A program made the translations under genes and the position numbers. Under the pieces are notes generated by a model. The model was not told where the DNA came from. It made no database searches and saw only the letters and a program-made list of their open reading frames with translations. Positions 25,720 through 34,154 of a DNA stretch of 40,435 bases are shown here, piece by piece (the stretch's first letter is position 1; each line of letters opens with the position of its first letter). The DNA comes from Prochloraceae cyanobacterium (GTDB lineage: Bacteria; Cyanobacteriota; Cyanobacteriia; Cyanobacteriales; JASJDA01): NCBI GenBank assembly GCA_030065755.1, contig JASJDA010000045.1, forward strand, positions 1 to 40,435. Direction: 5' to 3'.

Positions 25720-25878
25720 TTAGACCTGATTTTAGAAACTGGTTTAAAGACAGAAATATTAGAAAAAGCAATTGAGACTTTAGAACGTCACGACGTTATT
25801 GCCAAAAAAGATGCTAACTATTGTATTATTGTGGAACTATTTCGACGTTGGGTTTCCATGCAATGCAATGGCTTGTGA
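25720..25878 (+). pseudogene. C-terminal fragment of a P-loop ATPase (conflict locus relic)
   Basis: Directly after the TAA of the CU044_2847-like frame, the same frame reads ETGLKTEILEKAIETLERHD, then V-I-A-K-K and C-I-I-V-E-L-F-R-R-W-V. That resembles the winged-helix end of AAA/STAND ATPases found beside CU044_2847 genes. Only 52 residues remain and no start is visible. Confidence 0.5.
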
Positions 25879-25905
25879 GAGAAAAATAAGCGATCGCACA
25901 TGCAT

Positions 25906-25938
25906 AAAGAGTTACCCAAGTAGATTGAGTAACTCTTT
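25906..25938. terminator. Bidirectional terminator
   Basis: AAAGAGTTAC pairs with GTAACTCTTT around a 13-nt loop. It has A/T runs on both sides and lies downstream of the flavodoxin gene. Confidence 0.75.
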
Positions 25939-25974
25939 TGTCTACTGTAAAAAACTGTTTAATTTTTTTTAACT

Positions 25975-26523
25975 TTAGCCAACTCCCACAAATAAATTCG
26001 ATTCCTGAGGAAAATGCACCCTTATACTTTCAACCCAAGCTTCGATACGTTCTTCGGTCTTTTCGCTTTCATTTATTTCGTCAATAGGTAATCCGACAAA
26101 CTTACCGTCGCGCACGGCAAAAGAATAATCAAAAATATAATCGTCAGTGGGAACATTTCCGACTATTGTTGCACCTGCCTCTTTAAAATGGTCGTATAAA
26201 ATACCTAAAGCACTGACAAACTGCTCCCCGTGGTCTCTACAATCTCCAGCGCCAAACAAAGCAATAGTTTTCCCAGTAAAATCGGGTTTTTCCTCTTCCA
26301 TATCCAACAAAGGATCGCGCCAATCGTTTTGTACTTCGCCAGAACCCCAAGTAGAAGAACCAAGCAGCAAGTAATCGTATTTCAGCATATCGTCAAAATC
26401 GTCAAAATCTTCCTCCATGCTGTGGATATCGCATAATTCTTCACCGAAGTGTTCGGCTAGTTTCGTGGCAATTTCTTCAGTTACACCCGCAGTGCTGCCA
26501 TAAAAAATACCAATTTTTGTCAC
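25975..26523 (-). CDS. isiB: Flavodoxin, long-chain type
   Basis: A 182-residue FMN electron carrier that replaces ferredoxin in photosynthetic electron flow, typically under iron limitation. The FMN phosphate loop is GSTAGVTEE (9-17). The 60s loop is LGSSTWGSGEVQND and the third loop is FGAGDCRDHGEQF, with the long-chain insertion NVPTDDYIFDYSFAVRDGKF. The start is a GTG with AGGAG 7 nt before it. It is somewhat longer and more acidic than classical IsiB, so a paralogous flavodoxin is possible. The upstream region is AT-rich but I could not prove a Fur box. Confidence 0.9.
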   Translation of the reverse strand: MTKIGIFYGSTAGVTEEIATKLAEHFGEELCDIHSMEEDFDDFDDMLKYDYLLLGSSTWGSGEVQNDWRDPLLDMEEEKPDFTGKTIALFGAGDCRDHGEQFVSALGILYDHFKEAGATIVGNVPTDDYIFDYSFAVRDGKFVGLPIDEINESEKTEERIEAWVESIRVHFPQESNLFVGVG

Positions 26524-26752
26524 GATCGCAACTCCTGTTAGTATTATTATCGTTATAGACAGATTACCTGCTAATTATTCTCAATTAGTTTTTATCTATT
26601 TAAAATTAATAATTCGCGTACCTTGATAAAAATTAATCAAAAACAAACAATAGTTTTTTTTTACTATTTGGATAATAGTTGCCAGAATTAATGTAATAAT
26701 GTTGAAAAAAGCTCTTAATACTAATTTAAGTTCGATACTCTGTGAGATACTA

Positions 26753-27232
26753 ATGACGATGCTTAAGAAAGTTGCTGCAACGATTAAAAATTGGTTCCCT
26801 GCTCAGGAAGTTCACGCCCACTGTGACGGACCTTGCGGTGTATACGATCCAGCTTCCACACGCATTGCTGCCGAAGCTGTTTTCTCCATGACTAAGAAGA
26901 TTATCGAACTCGAGGTGCCTCCAAGCAGCGACAAAAAAGCGACGATCGCTTACAATAACACATTGTCTCGGTACATAGCCATTAAAGAAGAGCAAGCTCA
27001 ACTTGCCAAAAAAGAGTTGCTAATCCTGTGGACTGACTATTTTAAACCCGTTCACCTAGAGCAATACCCTAATCTACACGATACTTTTTGGAAAGCGGCA
27101 AAACTTTGCTCGGCTTGCAAAGTAGAAGTCAGCATGGAACACGCTAACGAACTAATGGATGCTATTCAAGAAATCCACCAGATGTTCTGGGCAACCAAGA
27201 ATCGCGACATTAGTTGGTATAAAGCCAGTTAA
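26753..27232 (+). CDS. sodN: Nickel superoxide dismutase
   Basis: NiSOD detoxifies superoxide. The mature protein begins with the nickel hook HCDGPCGVY, in which the N-terminal His, Cys2 and Cys6 hold nickel. Counting from the ATG at 26753, the hook starts at residue 23, after EVHA, so a propeptide of about 22 residues is removed. Helical bundle signatures follow, such as HLEQYPNLHDTFWKAAKLCSACK. An in-frame ATG at 26699 would make an unusually long leader and has no ribosome binding site. The maturation protease gene is 177 bp downstream, which confirms the assignment. Confidence 0.96.
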   Translation: MTMLKKVAATIKNWFPAQEVHAHCDGPCGVYDPASTRIAAEAVFSMTKKIIELEVPPSSDKKATIAYNNTLSRYIAIKEEQAQLAKKELLILWTDYFKPVHLEQYPNLHDTFWKAAKLCSACKVEVSMEHANELMDAIQEIHQMFWATKNRDISWYKAS

Positions 27233-27273
27233 TCCAGCTAAAACAAGAGATCGTAAAAGATTGTTTTTTATCT

Positions 27274-27308
27274 ATAGTTATTCAAAGTCATCTGTTTTGG
27301 ATAACTAT
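27274..27308 (+). promoter_or_regulatory. Hairpin between sodN and sodX
   Basis: ATAGTTATTC pairs with GGATAACTAT (one G-U) around a 15-nt loop in the intergenic gap. It is followed by a T-rich stretch and could reduce sodX transcript or stabilise sodN mRNA. Confidence 0.5.
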
Positions 27309-27409
27309 ATTTATTTTATTTATCAATAAGCAACGATCGCAGCGAGATACAAAGTAGTCAGTTTTGCACAACAGAAGTAAGAAGGAACTTTTATCCTCAT
27401 CGACCTGAG

Positions 27410-27766
27410 ATGACAGACGATCGACTCGAGGACAGCAATAATTGGGAATTGCTCCTGTGGCTTTTAGGATTTCGATTTCGTTTCCGCGTTAAGGGCTTAT
27501 CTATGGCTCCCTTGCTCAAACCAGGAGACGAGCTTCTAGTAGACCCGAATGCTTATCGGCAAAAACTTCCCTTCCCAGGAGATATAGTGGTGGCAAAGCA
27601 TCCCTATCGATCTGATTTGCTACTAGTCAAACGGGTAGCTTCAGTACTTAAAGATGGGAACTGCTTTCTGATAGGAAACAATTCTTCAGAGAGTACGGAC
27701 AGTCGCTCTTTTGGTTCTGTGAGTCCTGAGCATATTATCGGTCGCGTTTGTTGTCGATTTCCATAA
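27410..27766 (+). CDS. sodX: Nickel-type superoxide dismutase maturation protease
   Basis: A 118-residue S24/S26-type peptidase that removes the SodN propeptide to expose the nickel-binding His. The serine is Ser31 in KGLSMAPLLKPGD and the lysine is Lys74 in LLVKRV, the usual Ser-Lys dyad. FPGDIVVAKHP and FLIGNNSSESTDSR complete the fold, and the latter is typical of this family. There is no membrane segment, in contrast with signal peptidase I. Its position after sodN is the usual arrangement. Confidence 0.95.
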   Translation: MTDDRLEDSNNWELLLWLLGFRFRFRVKGLSMAPLLKPGDELLVDPNAYRQKLPFPGDIVVAKHPYRSDLLLVKRVASVLKDGNCFLIGNNSSESTDSRSFGSVSPEHIIGRVCCRFP

Positions 27767-27862
27767 TCAATAGTTAACAAAAATTAATCTTATTTTGCTA
27801 CTAATGAGAAATCTTATCAATAAATTCTAGTATGATAATCTCATAAGTGTTCAGATCCTCTT

Positions 27863-27893
27863 CAGTCAAGACTTCTGCTTGACTGTTTTTTTT
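27863..27893 (+). terminator. Rho-independent terminator after sodX
   Basis: CAGTCAAG and CTTGACTG form an 8-bp stem with a 7-nt loop, followed by a run of T. Confidence 0.88.
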
Positions 27894-27978
27894 AGTCCGC
27901 ATTAGATAAAAGGTTAGGACTTAATAGATCTAACAGAAGCAGAGAGATTAAGAGACATTCTAATCTCTCATTCGATCG

Positions 27979-28227
27979 CTATACTTTCCTGGTTAGGCTC
28001 TTTTTGGAATAGTAAATCAAATGCATGCCGCTTTTACTGGGTTTGGCATAAACTTTTCTCCAAGATATCAAACTTTTTAAGCATATTTGTACCATCGATA
28101 TGGGACGGTTGAGAGTACGAGACAATTCTTTGATAGTTATGCCCTGTGGATGGTTTTCAATTAATTGTTCGATTCGCTCAGTTGTGGTTAATCCAGGTGT
28201 GGCTTGGATGATTTTGATAGTTCTCAA
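27979..28227 (-). CDS. Small winged-helix DNA-binding protein
   Basis: An 82-residue protein with a single winged-helix pattern. TTTERIEQLIENHPQG is helix 1, TIKELSRTLNRPISMVQICL forms helices 2 and 3, and WRKVYAKPSKSGMHLIYY the wing. There is no other domain. It could be a regulator or an antitoxin-like protein. It has no same-strand neighbour and the family is not recognised precisely. Confidence 0.65.
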   Translation of the reverse strand: MRTIKIIQATPGLTTTERIEQLIENHPQGITIKELSRTLNRPISMVQICLKSLISWRKVYAKPSKSGMHLIYYSKKSLTRKV

Positions 28228-28725
28228 GGTTGAGTCTTTCGTAATTGATACACTTTCAGGTTGCCCAAAAATTATTAGAATTGTTGCACAAAAGTGTCAA
28301 ATTAAAACGAAAAAAAACTCGATCGTGAAACCCCTCGCCAAGAGCGAGATCCGACATCAATGATTTTGTCTCGATTTGCTGAGCCTAATCGCGAGAAGCC
28401 TTAGATCCAACGATGGCTATCGCAATGAGTGTGGTTGGTAACAGAAACCTTCCGACTTCTTAAACCAGTTAACAGTTAAACCTTGGATTTGGGAAAATTT
28501 AATTACTTATGCCGCACTTGTCTGACGGAGTAACCTTTTTTCCATACTTTTTCTCACTTTTTCTCACTTACAAATTCAAAAAAGAGGTCAATAATAAGAA
28601 ACAAGAAGATTTTGCTTTCTTTAAGAGGGACTCAAAAAGCTTATTAATATTTATTTTTGCTTACAGTCTCTCGCAAATAAATTGATGCTGAGCAATAAGC
28701 AGATAGTAAGCTGGTGGGGTGAAAC
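28228..28725. other. Gap carrying hairpin repeat copy 2 and repeat promoter B
   Basis: The hairpin CTCGC/GCGAG at 28334-28348 with a CATCAATG tail matches the one at 2104-2132. The rest leads to promoter B at 28543. No gene was seen. Confidence 0.55.
28543..28597 (+). promoter_or_regulatory. CATACTTTTT-repeat promoter, copy B
   Basis: CATACTTTTT, CTCACTTTTT and CTCACTTACA follow each other at exactly 10 bp (28543, 28553, 28563). CTTACA (28567-28572) is the -35 box. CAATAATAA starting at 28589, after a 16-bp spacer, is the -10 region. It points to the FHA-GAF gene at 28726. Confidence 0.65.
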
Positions 28726-29841
28726 GTGAGTTATTTAATTTATAATCCAGAATCGGGCCATCTAAAAACTTATCAATTAGAATTGGGTGTGAACAAAATT
28801 GGGCGTCACCCAGATAATAATGTGCCAGTAATAGATCCGAGTATGTCCCGTCACCATGCTGAAATCAAAATTACTAGCAATGAAACTATAATCAAAGACT
28901 GTAATAGTAGGAATCATACTTTTGTCAACGGCATTCAAATTAACCAAGCAAAACTTAAAGAAGGAGATTCGATTAAGTTTGGCAATGCGAATTTCAAGTT
29001 TGTTTCTGGAGCCATTCCTGAAGAGAGTTGTGTAGAAAACGAATCTACTGAGATAGTGGTTAAGAAATTCACTTCTCAGCAAAATATGAGTGCGATCGAT
29101 AACTTAGTATCTTCTCAAAAAGAAGAGAACTCTATTCTGAAGTTATCTAATGCCGATCCAAAACAAAGATCCCTAGATAAATTGAAAATTTTGCTAGAGG
29201 TAAGCCAACAACTGTGCTCTCCTCAAAATTATGAGACAATGCTCTCAAAAATCCTGGAACTGCTGTTCGAGGTCATGGATATAGATAGGGCTGTAATTCT
29301 TCTAGTTGATGAAACATCCCAGAAGCTAAAACCTAAAGCAGTAAAATTGAAACAGGGAGTAGAAGATAATCAAAGATTTTATAGCACAAAAATTACTGAA
29401 TCAGTTTGTGAAACTGGAGAATCTATATTAACTTCTGATGCTATTAGAGACGCTCGATTTAATGATGCTCAATCTATTATTTGCGCATCTATTCATGCTT
29501 CGATTTGCGTACCTCTCATAACCAATAATCAAGTCATTGGCGTAGTATACATTGATAATTTGTTTTTGAGTTCTATTTATTCTGATGAAGACGTAGAATT
29601 TGTAATTTGTCTTGCCAATCAAGCAGCAGCAGCAATTAATATGGCTAATGAATTTTATAAACGTGAGAAAAAATTAAAGCAACAAATAAGAAAACTACAG
29701 ATTAAAATTGACCAAAATAAGAAAGAACAAAAAGTGGCTGAAATTATTTCTTCAGATTATTTTGAAAAATTAAAGAAAACAGCGAAAAATTTGCGCAAGA
29801 GTCGTTCTAAACCAGAAAGAATGAGTTATAGAGATGTATGA
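28726..29841 (+). CDS. FHA and GAF domain signalling protein
   Basis: A 371-residue soluble protein. The FHA domain (about 1-95) binds phosphothreonine and shows KIGRHPDNN and MSRHHAEI, with the second loop FVNG. A GAF domain (about 155-300) follows, with AVILLVDE and CVPLITNNQVIGVVYIDN. The C-terminus (about 300-345) is a Lys-rich coiled coil. It has no output enzyme, so it probably passes a signal through partners. The start is a GTG with a GGTGGGG sequence upstream. It is controlled by promoter B, and its 5' leader resembles that of devB, which argues for co-regulation. Confidence 0.88.
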   Translation: MSYLIYNPESGHLKTYQLELGVNKIGRHPDNNVPVIDPSMSRHHAEIKITSNETIIKDCNSRNHTFVNGIQINQAKLKEGDSIKFGNANFKFVSGAIPEESCVENESTEIVVKKFTSQQNMSAIDNLVSSQKEENSILKLSNADPKQRSLDKLKILLEVSQQLCSPQNYETMLSKILELLFEVMDIDRAVILLVDETSQKLKPKAVKLKQGVEDNQRFYSTKITESVCETGESILTSDAIRDARFNDAQSIICASIHASICVPLITNNQVIGVVYIDNLFLSSIYSDEDVEFVICLANQAAAAINMANEFYKREKKLKQQIRKLQIKIDQNKKEQKVAEIISSDYFEKLKKTAKNLRKSRSKPERMSYRDV

Positions 29842-29902
29842 AATACTGGATAGCACCAATGTAATTTTCTCGTTTTTTAGAAAAAGATAAAGTTTTTCTA
29901 CT

Positions 29903-29930
29903 GGCGGGGGGAGAACCGCCTTATTTTACT
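29903..29930. terminator. Probable terminator between FHA-GAF and MinD genes
   Basis: GGCGG/CCGCC stem at 29903-29920 followed by TTATTTTACTT, between two convergent genes. Confidence 0.6.
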
Positions 29931-29981
29931 TAAAAAATATTTATTGATTTTACACGTTAAGTTCGGTAGAACCATTAATAT

Positions 29982-30758
29982 TTATTTTCTAAACAGTCTC
30001 TCAACAACAGTGCGAATTTCATGGGAAAAAGGATGATCGGGATGATGGATTAAAAAAATGCCGCTGCTAGCTAGTTCTAACATTTCTTCATTTTCTTGAA
30101 ATAAACCAGCTACAGGTACGTTGTATTCAGAACTAACTTGATTAATGACCTGCTGGCGATCGAAGTTTTTGGGAGTTTTGTTAACCAACATTATCATATC
30201 TGGTACGTCTAGTTTTTGAGCAACTTCTAGAGTTACTGCAGTTCCCAAAAAATCTTGGCGATCGGGACGCATAATAATCACAAATACATCAGAAATTGCA
30301 ATTGAGAGTAACGTTTCCTCATTCAAACCAGGATGAGTATCAATAAACAAATAATCTAGTTCCAACTCCTCGATCAAATCTTGAAAACCATCATTGAGCC
30401 GTCCTACATGATATCCTTCACGCAAAATCTTAGCAATTTCTCCTGCTTTAAGAGAGGAAGGAACTAAATACATTGTTCCAGGAATTTCTTCTAGGGTTCC
30501 ATCTGGTTTTTTTAGTTGTTTACTTACCTCATAAGCTGCTTCTTTGCAAGAACATTTTCCCCAAAGATAGTCATTGAGAGAGTACTTAAATTCATCTTCC
30601 TCCAGTCCAAAAATTACGTGAATTCCAGGAGATTGAATATCTGTATCAACGATACCTATTCGCTTTCCTTGGCTAGCAACTGCAAAAGCTATATTGGCAA
30701 TTAGATTCGATTTCCCCGTACCACCTCTAAAGGAATGGATAGAAATAATTTCAGACAT
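29982..30758 (-). CDS. MinD/ParA-like ATPase
   Basis: A 258-residue deviant-Walker ATPase. Walker A is FRGGTGKSN (about 10-18), with Arg in place of the usual first Lys, and IVDTDIQSPG provides the A' motif. DYLFIDTHPGL is the Walker B strand. It lacks a clear C-terminal amphipathic MinD helix, so it is not cell-division MinD. Such ATPases act as switches for regulators or secretion. It lies 114 bp downstream of a small winged-helix gene on the same strand and next to the FHA-GAF gene, and the three may form one signalling unit. Confidence 0.85.
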   Translation of the reverse strand: MSEIISIHSFRGGTGKSNLIANIAFAVASQGKRIGIVDTDIQSPGIHVIFGLEEDEFKYSLNDYLWGKCSCKEAAYEVSKQLKKPDGTLEEIPGTMYLVPSSLKAGEIAKILREGYHVGRLNDGFQDLIEELELDYLFIDTHPGLNEETLLSIAISDVFVIIMRPDRQDFLGTAVTLEVAQKLDVPDMIMLVNKTPKNFDRQQVINQVSSEYNVPVAGLFQENEEMLELASSGIFLIHHPDHPFSHEIRTVVERLFRK

Positions 30759-30872
30759 CAGAGACTCCTGTTACTATATCCATAAAAAATTTGCTCATCT
30801 CAGGCATAATTCAACTCATAAAGGCACTTTGCTTTACCAAAATTACTATCTCAATATCGCAAGAGTCAATAT

Positions 30873-31208
30873 TTATTCATCGAGAATATCCCAGACTTGA
30901 GTTCGACTTCGTTGCTTACGTGCAACTAAACAAGGTTGATAGCAAATCTCACCTTCGCACTCTACAGACTTCAGAAAACCCTGTTCGCTCAATTCTTCGA
31001 GAATGACTAGAGTATCATCTAAATCTTTGGCGATGCGATCGGCAATTTTGGCTAAAGTTGCCTTTTGCTGACGCAACAGCCAATTCATCAAACTTCGCTC
31101 CATCTTTGGTAAAAAAAGTAAATCCGCCATAGTTTTACTAGAAACTTTAGACGAGGGTTTTTTTAGTTTTTTTGCCAATTCCCAATCGTCAGAAGGGCCT
31201 TCAGACAT
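30873..31208 (-). CDS. Small winged-helix partner of the MinD-like ATPase
   Basis: A 111-residue protein. The middle reads MERSLMNWLLRQQKATLAKI then DRIAKDLDDTLVILEELSEQ and a short beta wing, a typical winged helix. The N-terminal 25 residues are Lys/Ser rich and probably disordered. It is transcribed toward the MinD-like gene and divergently from devB, across a 577-bp gap. It could be a DNA-binding adaptor whose activity depends on the ATPase. The family is not recognised precisely. Confidence 0.7.
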   Translation of the reverse strand: MSEGPSDDWELAKKLKKPSSKVSSKTMADLLFLPKMERSLMNWLLRQQKATLAKIADRIAKDLDDTLVILEELSEQGFLKSVECEGEICYQPCLVARKQRSRTQVWDILDE

Positions 31209-31646
31209 AGCTTTTACTTAATTACTCTCATACAACAAGCCAACTACCTGCAGTTTGACTGTAGGTTTGTATCTAGCCTGTTCCGTAAAACTTATCCCAA
31301 GTTATCCACTTTGGTGTTTACTTCCTGCTTCCTTGTATTAATACTCTTGCCATGACCGTCGGCGGCTTCATGTCCACAGGCGTTAATTCGGACTGAACCA
31401 GCCCTATTTGTGATATGTTCTTCTGTCGCTAGCTTTAGATTAATTGCTCCATCTCAATTATCAGATGCGTTAAACTGGAGTCTTTGTGTCTAAACTTTTA
31501 TTTTAGCTTATATTTTCTCAAACAGAAGTAGCTGAGTACGTACAAAATATTATTTAGCGATCTGAGAGAGCGGAGTCAAATAAGAAGTTGAAAAGCTATA
31601 AGCACGAGCTTTTCCAACAGAACTTACCTGAATCATACCAGAAGTT
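31209..31646. other. Divergent intergenic region upstream of devB
   Basis: About 440 bp without a gene between the minus-strand winged-helix gene and promoter C. From about 31559 on, it is similar to 40073-40163 (for example AAAAGCTATAAGCACGAG at 31591 and 40105). Confidence 0.6.
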
Positions 31647-31700
31647 CATACCTTTTCATACCTTTTCACACTTACAAATTAAAAAAATCGATTAATAATA
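31647..31700 (+). promoter_or_regulatory. CATACCTTTT-repeat promoter, copy C
   Basis: CATACCTTTT occurs twice, then CACACTTACA, at exact 10-bp steps (31647, 31657, 31667). The -35 box CTTACA (31671-31676), a 16-bp spacer and TAATAA (31693-31698) complete the promoter. It points to devB at 31786. Confidence 0.68.
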
Positions 31701-31785
31701 AAACACAAGAACATTTTGACAGATTTAACAGGAATTGAAAAAGCTTATTAGTATTCATTTTCTTGCACAGTTTCTCAATTAAGTT

Positions 31786-32970
31786 ATGCAATTAAAACAA
31801 AATCCTTCAAAGATATTTAATTATTGGCTCATAGGAGCAATATCGTTGTTATCAGTTGGTACTTTAATAGCTTATACTAACTTGCCTAAATCAAAACAAC
31901 AGCCGTCTACAATGGTTTCGGCTGAGTCAGCTCCTGTTAAAAATGTTGTAGCTATCGGTAGAATTGAACCTAAAGGATCTGTGATTAAATTGTCGGTAGC
32001 TAATGCACAAGACAGTCGCGTCAATCAATTGTTAGTTAAAGAAGGCGACTACGTGAAAGCAGGACAGTTGATTGCCACACTCCAAGGTATTGAAAAGAAA
32101 GAAGCAGCCATAATCGAAGCACAAAAAAATGTAGCAGTTTTTCGAGCTAAACTAACCCAGGCTCAAATCGGCAGCACCACAGCCAGTAATGTTGCCGCTC
32201 AAAAAGCTGCCGTTGAAAAGTTAGAGGCTCAACTGCAAACTACAAAAGCCGAAAAACAAGCAGCGATCGAGCGTGTTAGAGCGGAATTACGCAACGATCG
32301 AGCTGAATACGAGCGCTACGAAAAGCTATATCGAGAAGGTGCTATCAGTGCCAGCGATCGAGATAGCCGTCGCAGAAACCTAGATACGACCCGAGCACAA
32401 TTACAAGAAGCGAGAGCCCAGCTAAATAATACAGAGCGCACTCTCAAAGCACAAATTCAGCAGGAAAGAGCCAAACTCAAACAACTCTCTGCAGTTCGTC
32501 CAGTAGACGTACAAATTGGACGAGCTGAGCTTGACTACGCAATCAGTCAACTGGCAAGAGCTAAAGCTGAACTAGAAGATTTTTACGTGCGCGTACCCGT
32601 ATCGGGTCAAATTTTAAAAGTCAACACCCATGTAGGAGAAAGAGTTAATTCTGAAGAAGGAATCGTCGATTTGGGACAGACCGAGCAGATGTACGCGATC
32701 GCAGAAGTTTACGAGACAGATGCGTTCAAAGTAAAAGTCGGACAAAAAGCCACCATCAAGAGTGAAAACGGAGGTTTACCAGACCAACTCAAAGGTACAG
32801 TCGAAGAAATCGGTTTGCAAATTAAAAAAACTGACGTACTAAACACCGATCCTGCGGCTGACGATAACGCCCGCGTAGTAGAAGTAAAAATTCTTTTAGA
32901 TCCCGAAGATAGCAAAAAAGTAACGCGACTAACCTATATGCAAGTTAGAGCTGAAATTCAAGTTAACTAA
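31786..32970 (+). CDS. devB: DevB/HlyD-type membrane fusion protein
   Basis: The periplasmic adaptor of a DevBCA exporter. It is 394 residues with one N-terminal membrane segment (about 13-31). A lipoyl-like half follows at about 55-100 (GRIEPKGSVIKLSV, then LLVKEGDYVKAGQLIATL), then a long alpha-helical hairpin (about 100-250) and the second half with VRVPVSGQILKVNTHVGERV. DevB links the inner-membrane pump to a TolC-like channel. In heterocyst formers DevBCA exports glycolipids. Paralogs in other cyanobacteria have other or unknown cargos. devC starts 14 bp downstream, so this is one operon. Confidence 0.93.
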   Translation: MQLKQNPSKIFNYWLIGAISLLSVGTLIAYTNLPKSKQQPSTMVSAESAPVKNVVAIGRIEPKGSVIKLSVANAQDSRVNQLLVKEGDYVKAGQLIATLQGIEKKEAAIIEAQKNVAVFRAKLTQAQIGSTTASNVAAQKAAVEKLEAQLQTTKAEKQAAIERVRAELRNDRAEYERYEKLYREGAISASDRDSRRRNLDTTRAQLQEARAQLNNTERTLKAQIQQERAKLKQLSAVRPVDVQIGRAELDYAISQLARAKAELEDFYVRVPVSGQILKVNTHVGERVNSEEGIVDLGQTEQMYAIAEVYETDAFKVKVGQKATIKSENGGLPDQLKGTVEEIGLQIKKTDVLNTDPAADDNARVVEVKILLDPEDSKKVTRLTYMQVRAEIQVN

Positions 32971-32984
32971 CTAGTTTCAAAACA

Positions 32985-34145
32985 ATGTTTAAAAAACTTT
33001 TTGAGGAAGTTCCTCTAGCCTGGTCTCAATTAGCTCATCAAAAAATTCGCCTTTTAGTAGCCCTATCAGGTATTTCTTTTGCCAATATTCTGATCTTTAC
33101 TCAATTAGGCTTTAAGGCAACATTATTCAGTGGAGAAACCAATATACCAGAAAGTATGAAAGGTGACTTATTTCTAATCGATAATAAAGCTCAGTTTGTT
33201 GGTAACGAATCCATTTCCAAACAGCAGCTTTATCGAGCCGAAGGAGTTGAAGGAGTAGCTTCTGCAAAACCTGTTTACTACAGTATGGTATCTTGGCTCA
33301 ATCCCTGGAACAAAAAGAATATCACTATTAACGTACTTGCCTTTAATCCCGCTCAACCTGTCCTGAACTTACCAGAAATCAATCGGCAGATTGGTGCGAT
33401 CGAACAGCCAGACACAGTTTTATTTGACAGTAAATCCTTAGCGTCTCTCGGAGCAGTCCCCGAAGCAATAGCAGAGGGAAAAACAGTTCGCACTAAAGTA
33501 AACGAGCGCAAAATTAAAGTAGGGGGAGTTTTTCCATTAGGCACTACAGCATTTAGGCGAGGTCATATTGTCACTAGCGATGTCAACTATATTCGCATAT
33601 TTGGCTCCCAAAGTGCCGACAACATTCAAGTAGGCATAATTACCCTCAAGCCAGGTGCAAATCCTCAAAAGGTAATCGCCGGTCTCCAACAAACTCTCCC
33701 TGATGACATTAAGGTAATCGATCGCGCTTCTTTTATTGCTTTAGAAAAAGATTATTGGAATAAAGAACCTGCTGGTATCATTTTCAATTTTGGCATCATT
33801 ATGGGCTTTGTCGTCGGTATCATCATTGTCTATCAAGTTTTATACACTGACGTAAACGATCACTTACCCGAATACGCTACTCTCAAAGCCATGGGCTATT
33901 CTGATACCTCTTTGTTGATGGTAGTTTTTCAAGAAGCCACAATTTTAGCAGTACTTGGTTTTGTACCTGGATTTACTTTTTCTGCTGGATTATATGGATT
34001 TTTAGGCAGTCTCACTCAAATCGCAGTAATCATGAGTGTTGATGTAGCTTTGACGGTTTTTTTACTCACTTTATTGATGTGTATAATTTCTGCCGCGATC
34101 GCCGTACAGAAATTACGCTCTGCTGACCCTGCTGACATATTTTAG
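32985..34145 (+). CDS. devC: DevC-type ABC transporter permease
   Basis: A 386-residue FtsX/MacB-like permease. The first membrane segment is near 20-40 (HQKIRLLVALSGISFANILIF). A large periplasmic domain (about 45-255) carries the DevC-typical VEGVASAKPVYYS and TVRTKVNERK parts. Three C-terminal membrane segments follow (about 265-290, 310-345 and 350-375), ending QKLRSADPADIF, a hallmark of DevC. It forms the channel that is energised by DevA. It lies between devB and devA with 14-bp and 9-bp gaps. Confidence 0.93.
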   Translation: MFKKLFEEVPLAWSQLAHQKIRLLVALSGISFANILIFTQLGFKATLFSGETNIPESMKGDLFLIDNKAQFVGNESISKQQLYRAEGVEGVASAKPVYYSMVSWLNPWNKKNITINVLAFNPAQPVLNLPEINRQIGAIEQPDTVLFDSKSLASLGAVPEAIAEGKTVRTKVNERKIKVGGVFPLGTTAFRRGHIVTSDVNYIRIFGSQSADNIQVGIITLKPGANPQKVIAGLQQTLPDDIKVIDRASFIALEKDYWNKEPAGIIFNFGIIMGFVVGIIIVYQVLYTDVNDHLPEYATLKAMGYSDTSLLMVVFQEATILAVLGFVPGFTFSAGLYGFLGSLTQIAVIMSVDVALTVFLLTLLMCIISAAIAVQKLRSADPADIF

Positions 34146-34154
34146 AAGTTTTCT

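Noticed and set aside
28543-31676. Repeat arrays in front of genes considered as CRISPR or iterons of an origin
   Set aside because: Units are 10 bp with no spacers and always end in a promoter; no rep or cas gene is present.
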